Under the pieces are notes generated by a model that had not been told where the DNA came from, did not search any database, and saw only the letters and a program-made list of their open reading frames with translations. The translations under genes and the position numbers were made by a program. A stretch of DNA of 64,000 nt from the NCBI RefSeq assembly GCF_000426345.1, contig NZ_AUFE01000023.1, positions 32,501 to 96,500 on the forward strand, written 5' to 3'. How positions within the stretch are numbered: position 1 is the first letter of the stretch; every line of letters starts with the position of its first letter. Positions 29,706 to 38,600 of this stretch are shown here, piece after piece. The stretch is from Cupriavidus phytohabitans (GTDB lineage: Bacteria; Pseudomonadota; Gammaproteobacteria; Burkholderiales; Burkholderiaceae).

Positions 29706-30614
29706 CTAGCGGGCCTGGGCGAACAACGTGGCCAGCGCATCGCCGATGCGCTCGGCCATCAGTTCCGCGGCCGCGGATAGGGTGCCGCGGGCACGCGCCA
29801 CCAGCGTCAGCGTCTGCCCCTGCAGGTGGCGGTCGCGCAGCGGCACGTACACCAGCGCCTGTCGCGCGCGCTCCTCCATGACATCGAGCGGGTTCAGCAG
29901 CGCCACGCCGGTGCCCAGCATGACCAGCTGGCGGATCAGCACGGTCGAGGTCGACTCCGCCACCGGCGACACTTCGATGGCATTGCGGGAGAAGGCGGCG
30001 TCCAGCAGCGCGCGGATCGACAGCGACGGCGCGGGCAGGATCAGCGGATAGCCGACGCATTCGCTCAGCAGCACGGACGGATGCGCCGCCAGCGCATGGC
30101 CCGGCGGCACCACCGCGCCAATCTGCCAGTCGCTGCTGGCCAGCGCGCGGAAGGCGGGCAGTTCCGGCAGATCGTAGCCAAGCCCGAGATCGGCATCGCC
30201 CTGCTCGACCGCCGCGACGATCCCGGCGACCGGCAGGTCATTGACGCGCACCACGATGCCCGGGTAGCGCTGGCGGAAGTCATGCACCAGCGACGGCATC
30301 AGCGAGCCGGCCAGCCCCGCGGTGACCGCCACGGTGACGTCGCCGCGGCGAGCGCCCTTGAATTCTTCGATACGCTCGCGCAGTGCTTCATGCTCGCGCA
30401 GCGTCTGGCGGACGTGGGCCAGCACCATCTCGCCCAGGGGCGTCAGCCGCAGCCGCTTGTTGATGCGCTCGAACAGCGGCGCCCCCAGTTCGGCTTCCAG
30501 GTCAAGGATCTGCCGGTTCACGGCCGTTGGCGCCACGTGCAGGTACTCGGCCGCCTTGCGGATCGAACCGCGGCGGACAACCTCGTCGAGATAGCGCAGG
30601 ACTCTGGCGTGCAT
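29706..30614 (-). CDS. LysR-family transcriptional regulator
   Basis: A 302-residue regulator with an N-terminal helix-turn-helix (about 3-62, with RRGSIRKAAEYLHVAPTAVNR) and a periplasmic-binding-protein-like effector domain (about 88-295). The start at 30614 (MHARVLRYLD) gives the normal family length; the longer frame from 30695 adds 27 residues. It precedes the amidohydrolase on the same strand and may regulate it, perhaps in response to a purine. It lies between the two tRNA-Lys copies. Confidence 0.9.
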   Translation of the reverse strand: MHARVLRYLDEVVRRGSIRKAAEYLHVAPTAVNRQILDLEAELGAPLFERINKRLRLTPLGEMVLAHVRQTLREHEALRERIEEFKGARRGDVTVAVTAGLAGSLMPSLVHDFRQRYPGIVVRVNDLPVAGIVAAVEQGDADLGLGYDLPELPAFRALASSDWQIGAVVPPGHALAAHPSVLLSECVGYPLILPAPSLSIRALLDAAFSRNAIEVSPVAESTSTVLIRQLVMLGTGVALLNPLDVMEERARQALVYVPLRDRHLQGQTLTLVARARGTLSAAAELMAERIGDALATLFAQAR

Positions 30615-30711
30615 GGGCTGGCGGTGTGTACGGGATATCAGGGCGTGCCGAATTGTAGCGGCGGGCGCAAGCCCTGCTGCCGCCCGCCTTGGCAAGAATG
30701 GCGAAAGGGTA

Positions 30712-30740
30712 TTGCGCAGTATCCGATACCTTGCTACAAT
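30712..30740 (+). promoter_or_regulatory. Promoter of second tRNA-Lys gene
   Basis: TTGCGC (30712-30717), 17 bases, then TACAAT (30735-30740), 13 bases before the tRNA. The -10 context GCTAnAATCT resembles that of copy 1. Confidence 0.65.
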
Positions 30741-30744
30741 CTTT

Positions 30745-30835
30745 TTCTTCGTTGGGGCGTTAGCTCAGTTGGTAGAGCAGCGGACTCTTAATCCGTAGGT
30801 CGAGTGTTCGAGTCACTCACGCCCCACCAGCGAAT
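30745..30835 (+). repeat. 91-bp direct repeat, copy 2 (contains tRNA-Lys)
   Basis: Identical to 27989-28079. The two copies bracket the amidohydrolase-lysR pair. Confidence 0.9.
30754..30829 (+). tRNA. tRNA-Lys(CTT), second copy
   Basis: Identical to the tRNA at 27998-28073, with encoded CCA. Confidence 0.97.
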
Positions 30836-30839
30836 TCAG

Positions 30840-30872
30840 AAAAAAGCCGGAAGCTTGCTTCCGGCTTTTTTC
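30840..30872 (+). terminator. Terminator of second tRNA-Lys gene
   Basis: AAAAAAGCCGGAAGC/GCTTCCGGCTTTTTT forms a 15-bp stem with a 2-base spacer and a T run. It resembles, but does not copy, the terminator of the first tRNA. Confidence 0.88.
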
Positions 30873-31023
30873 ATTTTGGCCTGCCCTTTCCCTTCCTTTC
30901 CGGCGCCTGCGCAAGCCGTGATCGGCCGCACGGCACTTCCGCTGTTTTCTTGATACGCGGGTTGTCACCAATACCCTTCTGCGCCCTTTCCCGGTTGAAT
31001 CGCTTCCGCGCACGCTGTGGAAC

Positions 31024-31046
31024 ATGGTTCCGTATCGCGGAACCAT
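31024..31046 (+). promoter_or_regulatory. Palindrome upstream of Bug gene, probable operator
   Basis: ATGGTTCCG-TATCG-CGGAACCAT is a perfect 9-base inverted repeat about 150 bases before the Bug gene. The shape resembles IclR-type operators. It is the only clear signal in the 366-base gap 30830-31195 apart from the tRNA terminator. No regulator gene lies next to it. Confidence 0.5.
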
Positions 31047-31195
31047 CGCAATGTGCAGGCCGCTGCCGCACCCCGGAGCGGCCGGGTCAGCCGGCGGGGA
31101 AGACTGACGGCGCGGGGCGCACGATGGCGTTGCGCCCGAGAGAACGCCCGCAGCCCGCCTGGCAAGCAATCAGTGAAAGAAGAACGGAGGCATCC

Positions 31196-32176
31196 TTGAA
31201 AGCAGTCAACAAAGCAGGCGCAGCCGCCTGCGTCGCAGCCATCGGCCTGGCCTGTGCCGGCCTTGCCCAGGCGCAGTCCTACCCCACCAAGCCGATCCGC
31301 CTGATCGTCCCGTTCGCGGCCGGCGGCACCACCGATATCGTCGCGCGCGCGGTTTCCGACGGCCTGGGCCGCGAGCTGGGCCAGCCGGTGGTGGTGGAAA
31401 ACCGCGGCGGCGGCGGCGGCGCGATCGGGGCCGACGCGCTGGCCAAGTCCGCGCCGGACGGCTACACGCTCGGCATCGCCACGGTCAGCACCATGGCGAC
31501 CAACCCGGCCACCAATCCGAAGAATCCGTACGACCCGCTCAAGGACTTCGTGCCGATCACCAACCTGGTCAACGTGCCCAACGTGCTGACGGTGAACCCC
31601 AAGGTGCCGGCCAAGACGCTGAAGGAATTCGTCGCGCTGCTGAAGGCCAACCCGGGCAAGTACAGTTACGCTTCCGCCGGCAAGGGCAGCATCTCGCACC
31701 TGGATGGCGAGCTGTTCAAGGACATTACCAAGACCGACATGGTCCATATCCCCTACCGCGGATCGGGCCCGGCGCTGAACGACACTCTCGCCGGCCAGGT
31801 CAACGCCCAGTTCGACAACCTGCCGTCGTCGATGCCGCATATCCAGGCCGGCAAGCTGCGCGCACTGGCGGTGGCGGCACCCAAGCGCGTCGAGGGCCTG
31901 CCGGACGTGCCGACCTTTGCCGAAGCCGGCATGAAGGACATGAACAACATGGCCTGGTATGGCCTGGTCGCGCCGGCCGGCACGCCCGCTGCCATCATCA
32001 CGCGCGTGCACGACGCCGCGGTCAAGGCCCTGCAGGACCCGAACGTGAAGCGCCGGCTGGCTGAAAGCGGCGCCTACACCGACGGCAATACCTCGGCCCA
32101 GTACGCCGCGCAGATCAAGCGCGAACTCGACCTGCGCAAGAAGATTGCGCATGACCAGAACATCACGCTGGAATAA
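31196..32176 (+). CDS. Bug/TctC-family periplasmic solute-binding protein
   Basis: A 326-residue protein starting with TTG at 31196, chosen because CGGAGG lies just upstream and the frame then opens with a clean signal peptide (MKAVNKAGAAACVAAIGLAC, cut near AQA-QSYP). The mature part starts SYPTKPIRLIVPFAAGGTTD, the Bug-family signature, and includes the RGSGPALNDTLAGQV loop. Bug proteins bind carboxylates or aromatic acids and are very numerous in Cupriavidus and Bordetella, mostly without a cognate transporter nearby, as here. The ligand is unknown. Confidence 0.9.
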   Translation: MKAVNKAGAAACVAAIGLACAGLAQAQSYPTKPIRLIVPFAAGGTTDIVARAVSDGLGRELGQPVVVENRGGGGGAIGADALAKSAPDGYTLGIATVSTMATNPATNPKNPYDPLKDFVPITNLVNVPNVLTVNPKVPAKTLKEFVALLKANPGKYSYASAGKGSISHLDGELFKDITKTDMVHIPYRGSGPALNDTLAGQVNAQFDNLPSSMPHIQAGKLRALAVAAPKRVEGLPDVPTFAEAGMKDMNNMAWYGLVAPAGTPAAIITRVHDAAVKALQDPNVKRRLAESGAYTDGNTSAQYAAQIKRELDLRKKIAHDQNITLE

Positions 32177-32202
32177 CCGGCCCTCTACACAAAGAGCTCA
32201 GC

Positions 32203-32231
32203 AAACGGCTGCCCGATGGCAGCCGTTTTTT
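32203..32231 (+). terminator. Terminator of Bug gene
   Basis: AACGGCTGCC-CGAT-GGCAGCCGTT with a following T run. Confidence 0.88.
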
Positions 32232-32366
32232 CGTCTGGACGTCACCAAACGTGCCGATAACGGCACTAATGCTGGGAAATTTCCACTCCCATCAACTGAA
32301 TCTTGATCTTGAACAGGACGCAAGACCCGCCCAAGCGTTTCAATATCCCTAGAAGAAACTTTCACT

Positions 32367-32394
32367 TTGCGGACACGCGCCAACTCGGTACATT
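32367..32394 (+). promoter_or_regulatory. Candidate promoter of the repeat-bearing secreted protein
   Basis: TTGCGG (32367-32372), 16 bases, TACATT (32389-32394), about 105 bases before the ATG. In the same gene-free gap (32177-32498) GTGCCG-ATAA-CGGCAC forms a short palindrome near 32251. Confidence 0.4.
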
Positions 32395-32498
32395 AGCTGG
32401 GCGATCCGCCACACGGCCGGCACCGCATGCCGGTCCACGCTCGGCCCCAACCCGGCATCGCGCAGGCGCTGCGATGCCGAATTCGCGAGGATAAAGAG

Positions 32499-32825
32499 AT
32501 GCTGAAGAAGACCGTTTCGACCCTGATCGTTGCAGCATTCGCCGCTGTGGGTGCGACGCAGGTGTATGCACAGAAGAACTACACCGATGGCGGCGACCTG
32601 TACGGCGGCAGCCATACCAAGAAGCAGGCCAGCCCGAACCAGAATCCGGCAAAGTCGGGCAAGTTCGATCCCTACACCGATGGCGCCAAGCAGTCGACGC
32701 GCACCGACCTGACCAACTCGGGCAAGAAGGTCGACCCGAACACCGACGGCGCCAAGACCGGCAAGTACGATCCGTACACCGATGGCGCCAAGGCGCCTGC
32801 CAGCCAGGGCAACAAGGCGCAGTAA
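32499..32825 (+). CDS. Small secreted protein with DPYTDGAK repeats
   Basis: A 108-residue protein. Residues 1-24 are a signal peptide (MLKKTVSTLIVAAFAAVGAT, cut near VYA-QKNY). The mature part is hydrophilic and holds four imperfect repeats of K-x-D-P-Y-T-D-G-A-K: KNYTDGGD, KFDPYTDGAK, KVDPNTDGAK and KYDPYTDGAK, linked by Lys/Ser/Asn/Thr-rich stretches. GAGG lies about nine bases before the ATG. I recognise no function; proteins of this look recur in Burkholderiales. The Asp-rich repeats could bind cations. It has its own candidate promoter and a strong terminator. Confidence 0.75.
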   Translation: MLKKTVSTLIVAAFAAVGATQVYAQKNYTDGGDLYGGSHTKKQASPNQNPAKSGKFDPYTDGAKQSTRTDLTNSGKKVDPNTDGAKTGKYDPYTDGAKAPASQGNKAQ

Positions 32826-32843
32826 GCCTGCAACAGCCAAGTT

Positions 32844-32879
32844 AAAACAGCCCGCTTCGGCGGGCTGTTTTGTTTTTTG
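32844..32879 (+). terminator. Terminator of the repeat-bearing protein gene
   Basis: AAAACAGCCCGC-TTCG-GCGGGCTGTTTT, a 12-bp perfect stem with a stable tetraloop, then a T run. It may also serve the convergent CoA-transferase gene. Confidence 0.92.
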
Positions 32880-32893
32880 GCCGATGGTCGCCG

Positions 32894-34411
32894 TCAGGCA
32901 GCCAGCGCCTGCGCCGGTTGTGCGGGCCGCATCGTGCCGCGATCGCGGAAGCCGACATGCCAGGACAGCGCCTCCTCCAGCAGGTGGGGCGTCTGGCCGC
33001 CGTGGGCGCTGGCGCGGCGGAAATAATCGCCCAGCAACTCGCGGTATTGCGGACCGGCGCAATTGGCGATGATGGTGCGGGCGCGCTCGCGCGGCGCCAG
33101 GCCGCGCAGGTCAGCCAGGCCGTGCTCGGTGACGATGATGTCGACGTCGTGCTCGGTGTGGTCCACATGCGCCACCATCGGCACGATGCTCGAGACATCG
33201 CCCCGCTTGGCCACCGACTTGGTTACGAACACCGACAGGTGCGCATTGCGCGCAAAGTCGCCGGAGCCGCCGATGCCGTTCATCATGTGGGTGCCGCCTA
33301 CGTGCGTGGAATTGACATTGCCGTAGATGTCGCACTCCAGCGCGGTGTTGATGGTGATCAGACCCAGCCGGCGCAGGATCTCGGGATGGTTGCTGATCTC
33401 CTGCGGGCGCAGCAGCAGCCGCGAACGGTAGCGGTCCAGGTTCGACAGGAAGCGCTGGTAGACCTCGCGCGTCAGCGTCACCGACGAGGCCGAGGCAAAC
33501 GATAGCCGGCCCGCATCGAGCAATTCGATGGTGCTGTCCTGCAGCACCTCGGAATACATCTTCAGGTCGCGGAACGGCGAGTCGACCAGCCCGTGCAGCA
33601 CAGCGTTGGCAATGGTGCCGATGCCGGCCTGCAGCGGCTGAAGCGATGGCGACAGCTTGCCGGCGCGCACTTCGCGCAGCAGGAAGTCATTGAGGTGGCC
33701 GGCGATGCCGCGGGTTTCGTCGTCGGGCGGCAGCGCATTGGAGGGGCTGTCGTCCTTGGCGGTGATGACGATGGCGGCAATCTTTTCAGGATCGATCGGG
33801 ATGTACGGCAGGCCGATGCGCTGTTCCGGAGCGATCAGCGGGATCGGCTGGCGGTACGGGCGCTGGACCGGGAAATAGATGTCATGCAGCCCTTCCAGCT
33901 CCAGCGGCATGTTCATGTTGATCTCGACGATCACCTTGCGCGCCAGCATGGCAAAGCTTGCCGAATTGCCCACCGAGGTGCTGGGGATGATGCCACCCTG
34001 CTCGGTGATGGCCACGGCCTCGACCACCGCCACGTCGACCGGCGCGATCTGGCCGGAACGCAGCTGCTCGACGGTTTCGGACAGGTGCTGGTCGATGAAC
34101 ATGACTTCGCCGGCGTTGATCTTGCGGCGCAGCGTGCCATCGGACTGGAACGGCAGGCGGCGCGCGATCACGTCGGCCTCGGACAGGACACGGTCGATGT
34201 CGTTGCCGAGCGAGGCGCCCGTCATCAGGGTGATGCGCAGCGGCTCCGTCGCCGCGCGCCGCGCCAGTGCGAACGGGACTTCCTTGCAGTCGCCCGCGCG
34301 GGTGAAACCGCTCATGCCCACGGTCATGCCGTCGCGGATCAGCGCGGCGGCTTCGTCGGCCGAGACTACCTTGTCATGCAGCCTGGCCAGGCGAATGCGT
34401 TCCTTGTACAT
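32894..34411 (-). CDS. Acetyl-CoA hydrolase/succinyl-CoA:acetate CoA-transferase family
   Basis: A 505-residue class I CoA-transferase of the Cat1/SctA/AarC family. The segment INTALECDIYGNVNSTHVGG carries the Glu expected to form the covalent CoA thioester, and MMNGIGGSGDFARNAHLS contributes the oxyanion/CoA site. Members exchange CoA between succinate, acetate or propionate. The start at 34411 (MYKERIRLARL) has GGAGATCACG upstream. Transcribed alone; useful for acetate activation beside the PHB-related genes of this window. Hydrolase activity is an older label for the family. Confidence 0.88.
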   Translation of the reverse strand: MYKERIRLARLHDKVVSADEAAALIRDGMTVGMSGFTRAGDCKEVPFALARRAATEPLRITLMTGASLGNDIDRVLSEADVIARRLPFQSDGTLRRKINAGEVMFIDQHLSETVEQLRSGQIAPVDVAVVEAVAITEQGGIIPSTSVGNSASFAMLARKVIVEINMNMPLELEGLHDIYFPVQRPYRQPIPLIAPEQRIGLPYIPIDPEKIAAIVITAKDDSPSNALPPDDETRGIAGHLNDFLLREVRAGKLSPSLQPLQAGIGTIANAVLHGLVDSPFRDLKMYSEVLQDSTIELLDAGRLSFASASSVTLTREVYQRFLSNLDRYRSRLLLRPQEISNHPEILRRLGLITINTALECDIYGNVNSTHVGGTHMMNGIGGSGDFARNAHLSVFVTKSVAKRGDVSSIVPMVAHVDHTEHDVDIIVTEHGLADLRGLAPRERARTIIANCAGPQYRELLGDYFRRASAHGGQTPHLLEEALSWHVGFRDRGTMRPAQPAQALAA

Positions 34412-34821
34412 CGTGATCTCCGGTCTGGCGGCGCAGGCCCTTGCCCGTGCCGCTCGCCCCGTGCCTTTGCTTGCCGGCAGGCTGGCTTGCGGGGTCTCCG
34501 GCTGGCAGTGTAGCCAGCCGCCTCCATTCCGGCTGGGATTTAAAGTCATGCATCCCAGTCGGATTTTTCATAACACCGGCTGATCGATGGGGCGCCCGCA
34601 ACACTAAGTTCAGCCAGCGTCTCAGGGCATACCCGCAATGTCACAAAAATGGCAAAAGTTTCTGGTAGTGTCTCGCCCTATCGGCTGAACGGATCCCAGA
34701 GAGGTCCGGCAACCGTGCCGCCCGGGCCGGCCATGCTCGGCCCGTCAACCCGTTGCACAAGCGTGGCGGGTACTCGCAGCATCGTAGTGGCGGCAAATTT
34801 AAAAATCAGGAGACGCCATTC
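34412..34821. other. Divergent intergenic region with an inverted repeat
   Basis: This 410-base gap between the CoA-transferase and the MarR-like gene has no supportable gene. CTGGGAT (34533-34539) and ATCCCAG (34552-34558) form an inverted repeat spaced by 12 bases, about 130 bases upstream of the CoA-transferase start, a plausible regulator site. The half nearer the MarR-like gene is less GC-rich and probably holds that promoter. Confidence 0.4.
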
Positions 34822-35424
34822 ATGCAGCCCAGACCTCTCGAACCCAACGAGCCGGTCGTCCTTGCACTGGTCGACGCCGTCACCGCCTGGCAGGACGCCC
34901 TGGAGCAGACCCTCTCCGCCTCTGGCCTGAATTACGCCAAATGGCTTTTGCTGCGCGCGATCAGGCGCGGCGACTTCGTACGCGGCGCGCCATTGCCGGG
35001 CGCCATGCCGATCGATGTTCCGCAGTCTGAACTGCTGCTGCATGAACTGCGCCGCGACGGCTGGATCGAGTACGCCGAGGCCAATTCGCCCCGCATGCCC
35101 CGCATCTCCGACACCGCCGCGAGCCGCCTGGAACGCGCCTCGCAGGCGCTCAGCGCGCTGCACAGCGTGTCGGTAGCACCGTTCAGCCCGCAGGAACGCG
35201 TGGCGCTGGGCAGCCTGCTGGAACGGATGAAGATCCGGCTGAACGACCACACCACGCGCCAGATCCGCGTGGGCGGCGAAGCCGCGCGCCAGGACAAGCC
35301 GGCGACTGCCGGCGGGGCCGCGGCCCAGGCCGGCATGGCGGCGTCCGTCGTCCCCTGCACGGGACTGCTCCCGGTTGCGCATCGCCCGGCCTCTTGTCCT
35401 ACCCTCGCCAGCGCGCGCTTCTGA
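34822..35424 (+). CDS. MarR-like winged-helix protein
   Basis: A 200-residue protein. Residues about 10-125 look like a MarR-type winged helix: a first long helix, SGLNYAKWLLLRAIRR, the putative recognition region VPQSELLLHELRRDGWIEY and a wing RMPRISDTAASRLERA. The C-terminal 65 residues are Ala/Pro-rich and low in structure. CAGGAGACG upstream of the ATG at 34822 fixes the start. It lies 186 bases before the NAD-GDH gene on the same strand and could regulate it, but this is only position. Confidence 0.6.
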   Translation: MQPRPLEPNEPVVLALVDAVTAWQDALEQTLSASGLNYAKWLLLRAIRRGDFVRGAPLPGAMPIDVPQSELLLHELRRDGWIEYAEANSPRMPRISDTAASRLERASQALSALHSVSVAPFSPQERVALGSLLERMKIRLNDHTTRQIRVGGEAARQDKPATAGGAAAQAGMAASVVPCTGLLPVAHRPASCPTLASARF

Positions 35425-35610
35425 CGCGCGCGCCCAGGCCGGTGGCCGCCTCCCTTGCAGGCGGACCGGCCGCACTGTACGGATCCCTCGCTTTCTTCGC
35501 GACTTTGTCCCGCCGGGTGCGTTGATTTTTCCTAAAGTATGAGCATGCCCCGGCACATGCCGGACGGGCCGCACTGGCCGCGTCGTCCATCGATACCGCG
35601 AGGAGGGATC

Positions 35611-38600
35611 ATGCCGCAGGAGAACGGAGACAAAGTCGCGCACCTGCTGGACGAACTGCTTGCGTTTGCGCGGGAGCGGCTGCCGGCGGCGACATTCGGC
35701 GTCGCCGAGCCCTTCCTGCGGCACTATTACGACCAGGCCGACACCGACGACCTGCTGCACCGCGAGGTCGAGGACCTGTATGGCGCCGTGATGGCGCACT
35801 GGCAGACCGCGCAGAAGTTCGTCCCAGGCAGCGCGCGCATTCGCATCTACAACCCCACCCTGGAAGAGCATGGCTGGCACTCCGACCATACCGTGGTCGA
35901 GATCGTCAACGACGACATGCCCTTCCTGGTCGACTCCGTGACCATGGAGATCAACCGGCAAGGGTTGGCTTTGCATTCGGCGATCCACCCGGTGTTCCGC
36001 GTCTGGCGTAGCGCCGCCGGCGGAATCGAGCGCATCGCCCTGGGCGGCGCCAGCGAACCCGGCGACGATTCGCGCCTGGAATCCTTCATCCACTTCGAGG
36101 TCGACCGCAGCGGCGAGGCCGCCCGGCTGGACGCGCTGCGCAGCGGCATCGCGCGCGTACTGGGCGACGTGCGCGCCGCGGTGGAAGACTGGCCGGCGAT
36201 GTGCGACGTCACCCAGGCCACCATCGCCGCGATGGCGCAGGCGCCTCATGCCGCCTCGCCCGACAGCACCGAGGCCCGCGCCTTCCTGGAATGGATGATG
36301 GACGACCATTTCACCTTCCTCGGCCAGCGCGACTACCAGCTGGTGGCACAGGAAGGGCGCTATTTCCTGCGCGGCGTGCCGGGCTCGGGCGCGGGTATCC
36401 TCCGCGAGAGCCTGCGCGAGCCGGACGCGCAGGACCTGACGCCGCTGCCCGCCGCGGCCACCGCCATCATCGAGGGGCCCGCGCCGATCTTCGTCACCAA
36501 GGCCAACTCGCGCGCCAGCGTGCACCGGCCGGGCTATCTCGACTATGTCGGTGTCAAGCTGCTGGATGCGCAGGGCCAGCTGTTCGGCGAGCGCCGCTTC
36601 GTGGGCCTGTACACCTCGACCGCCTACACGGCGCCGATCGCCGAGATCCCGCTGGTGCGGCGCAAGTGCGCCAATATCCTGGCGCGCGCCGGCTTCCTCA
36701 CCAAGGGCCATCTGTACAAGTCGCTGGTCACCATCCTCGAGCAATACCCGCGCGACGAGCTGTTCCAGGCGAGCGAGGATGAACTGTTCGACATCACCAC
36801 CGGCATCCTGCGGCTGCAGGAGCACCAGCGCACACGGCTGTTCGTGCGGCGCGACCGTTTCGACCGCTTTGTCTCGTGCCTGGTGTTCGTGCCGCGCGAC
36901 AAGTACAACACCGACCTGCGCCAGAAGATCCAGAAGCTGCTGACCGCGGCCTTCCACGGCACCAGTTGCGAATTCACGCCGCTGCTGTCGGAATCGCCGC
37001 TGGCGCGCATCCAGCTGACCGTGCGCGGCGAGCCAGGCACGATGCCGCATGTCGATACCGCGGAGCTGGAGCAGCGCATTGTCCATGCCAGCCGCCGCTG
37101 GCAGGACGACCTTGCCGAAGCGCTGCACGAGAGCCACGGCGAAGAACAGGGCAACCGGCTGCTGCAGCGCTACGGCGCCTCGTTCCCCGCGGGCTACCGC
37201 GAAGACTACCCCGCCCGGACCGCCGTGCGCGACATCGAGCTGATGGAGCACACGCTGCGCGCCCACCACAGCGCGCGCGGCATGGCCATGAACCTGTACC
37301 GGCCGATCGAGGCCGCGCCGGGTGCGTTCCGTTTCAAGGTCTACCGTGCCGGCGAGCCGATCGCACTGTCGCACAGCCTGCCCATGCTTGAACACCTGGG
37401 CGTGCGCGTGGACGAAGAGCGCCCATATCTGATCGAGCCCGACAGCGCCGCGCCGGTGTGGGTCCATGACTTCGGGCTGGAGATCGCCGACAGCGGCGGC
37501 GCGGCGGATTTCGATATTGCGCGCGTCAAGGCGCTGTTCGAAGACGCCTTTGCGCGCGCCTGGCATGGCGAAATCGAGAACGACGACCTCAACCGGCTGG
37601 TGCTGGGCGCCGAGCTGGCCGCACGCGACGTCACCATCCTGCGCGCCTACGCGCGCTATTTGCGCCAGGTCGGCTCGACCTTCAGCGATGCCTATATCGA
37701 GCGCGCGCTGACCGGCAATGCGGGCATCGCGGCGATGCTGGTGGCGCTGTTCATCGCGCGCTTCGACACCGTCAGCCAGGTGGCCGCCGACACCGCGCGC
37801 CAGGCACGCTGCGACAAGCTGCTGGCCGATATCGAAGCCGCGCTCGACAAGGTGCCCAACCTCGACGAGGACCGCATCCTGCGGCTCTTTCTGGGCGTGA
37901 TCCAGGCCACGGTGCGCACCAACTATTTCCACCGCGGCGAGGACGGCCAGCCGCGTCCCTATGTGTCGTTCAAGTTCAACCCGGCGCTGGTGCCCGGGCT
38001 GCCCGAGCCGCGGCCGATGTTCGAGATATGGGTCTACTCGCCGCGCGTCGAGGGCGTGCACCTGCGCGGCGGCCGCGTCGCGCGCGGCGGGCTGCGCTGG
38101 TCCGACCGCCGCGAAGACTTCCGCACCGAGGTGCTGGGGCTGATGAAGGCGCAGATGGTCAAGAACACGGTGATCGTGCCGGTGGGTTCCAAGGGCGGCT
38201 TCGTGGTCAAGCGCCCGCCCCCGCCAACCGACCGCGATGCGTTCCTGCAGGAAGGGATCGCCTGCTACCAGACCTTCCTGCGCGGGCTGCTGGACCTGAC
38301 CGACAACCTTGTCGGCGGCCAGCTGGTGCCGCCACCCGACGTGGTGCGCCATGACGACAACGATCCCTACCTCGTGGTCGCGGCCGACAAGGGCACCGCG
38401 ACGTTCTCTGACTTCGCCAACGCGATTTCCGCCGAGTATGGCTTCTGGCTCGACGATGCCTTCGCCTCCGGTGGCTCGGTCGGTTACGACCACAAGAAGA
38501 TGGGCATCACCGCGCGCGGCGCGTGGGAGTCGGTCAAGCGGCATTTCCGCGAGATGGGCGTCGATATCCAGACCACGGACTTCACCGTGGCCGGCGTCGG

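Noticed and set aside
28074..30753. Genomic island next to tRNA-Lys
   Set aside because: The segment has direct repeats, but no integrase, no clear shift in base composition, and ordinary metabolic genes; kept only as a recombination-prone module.
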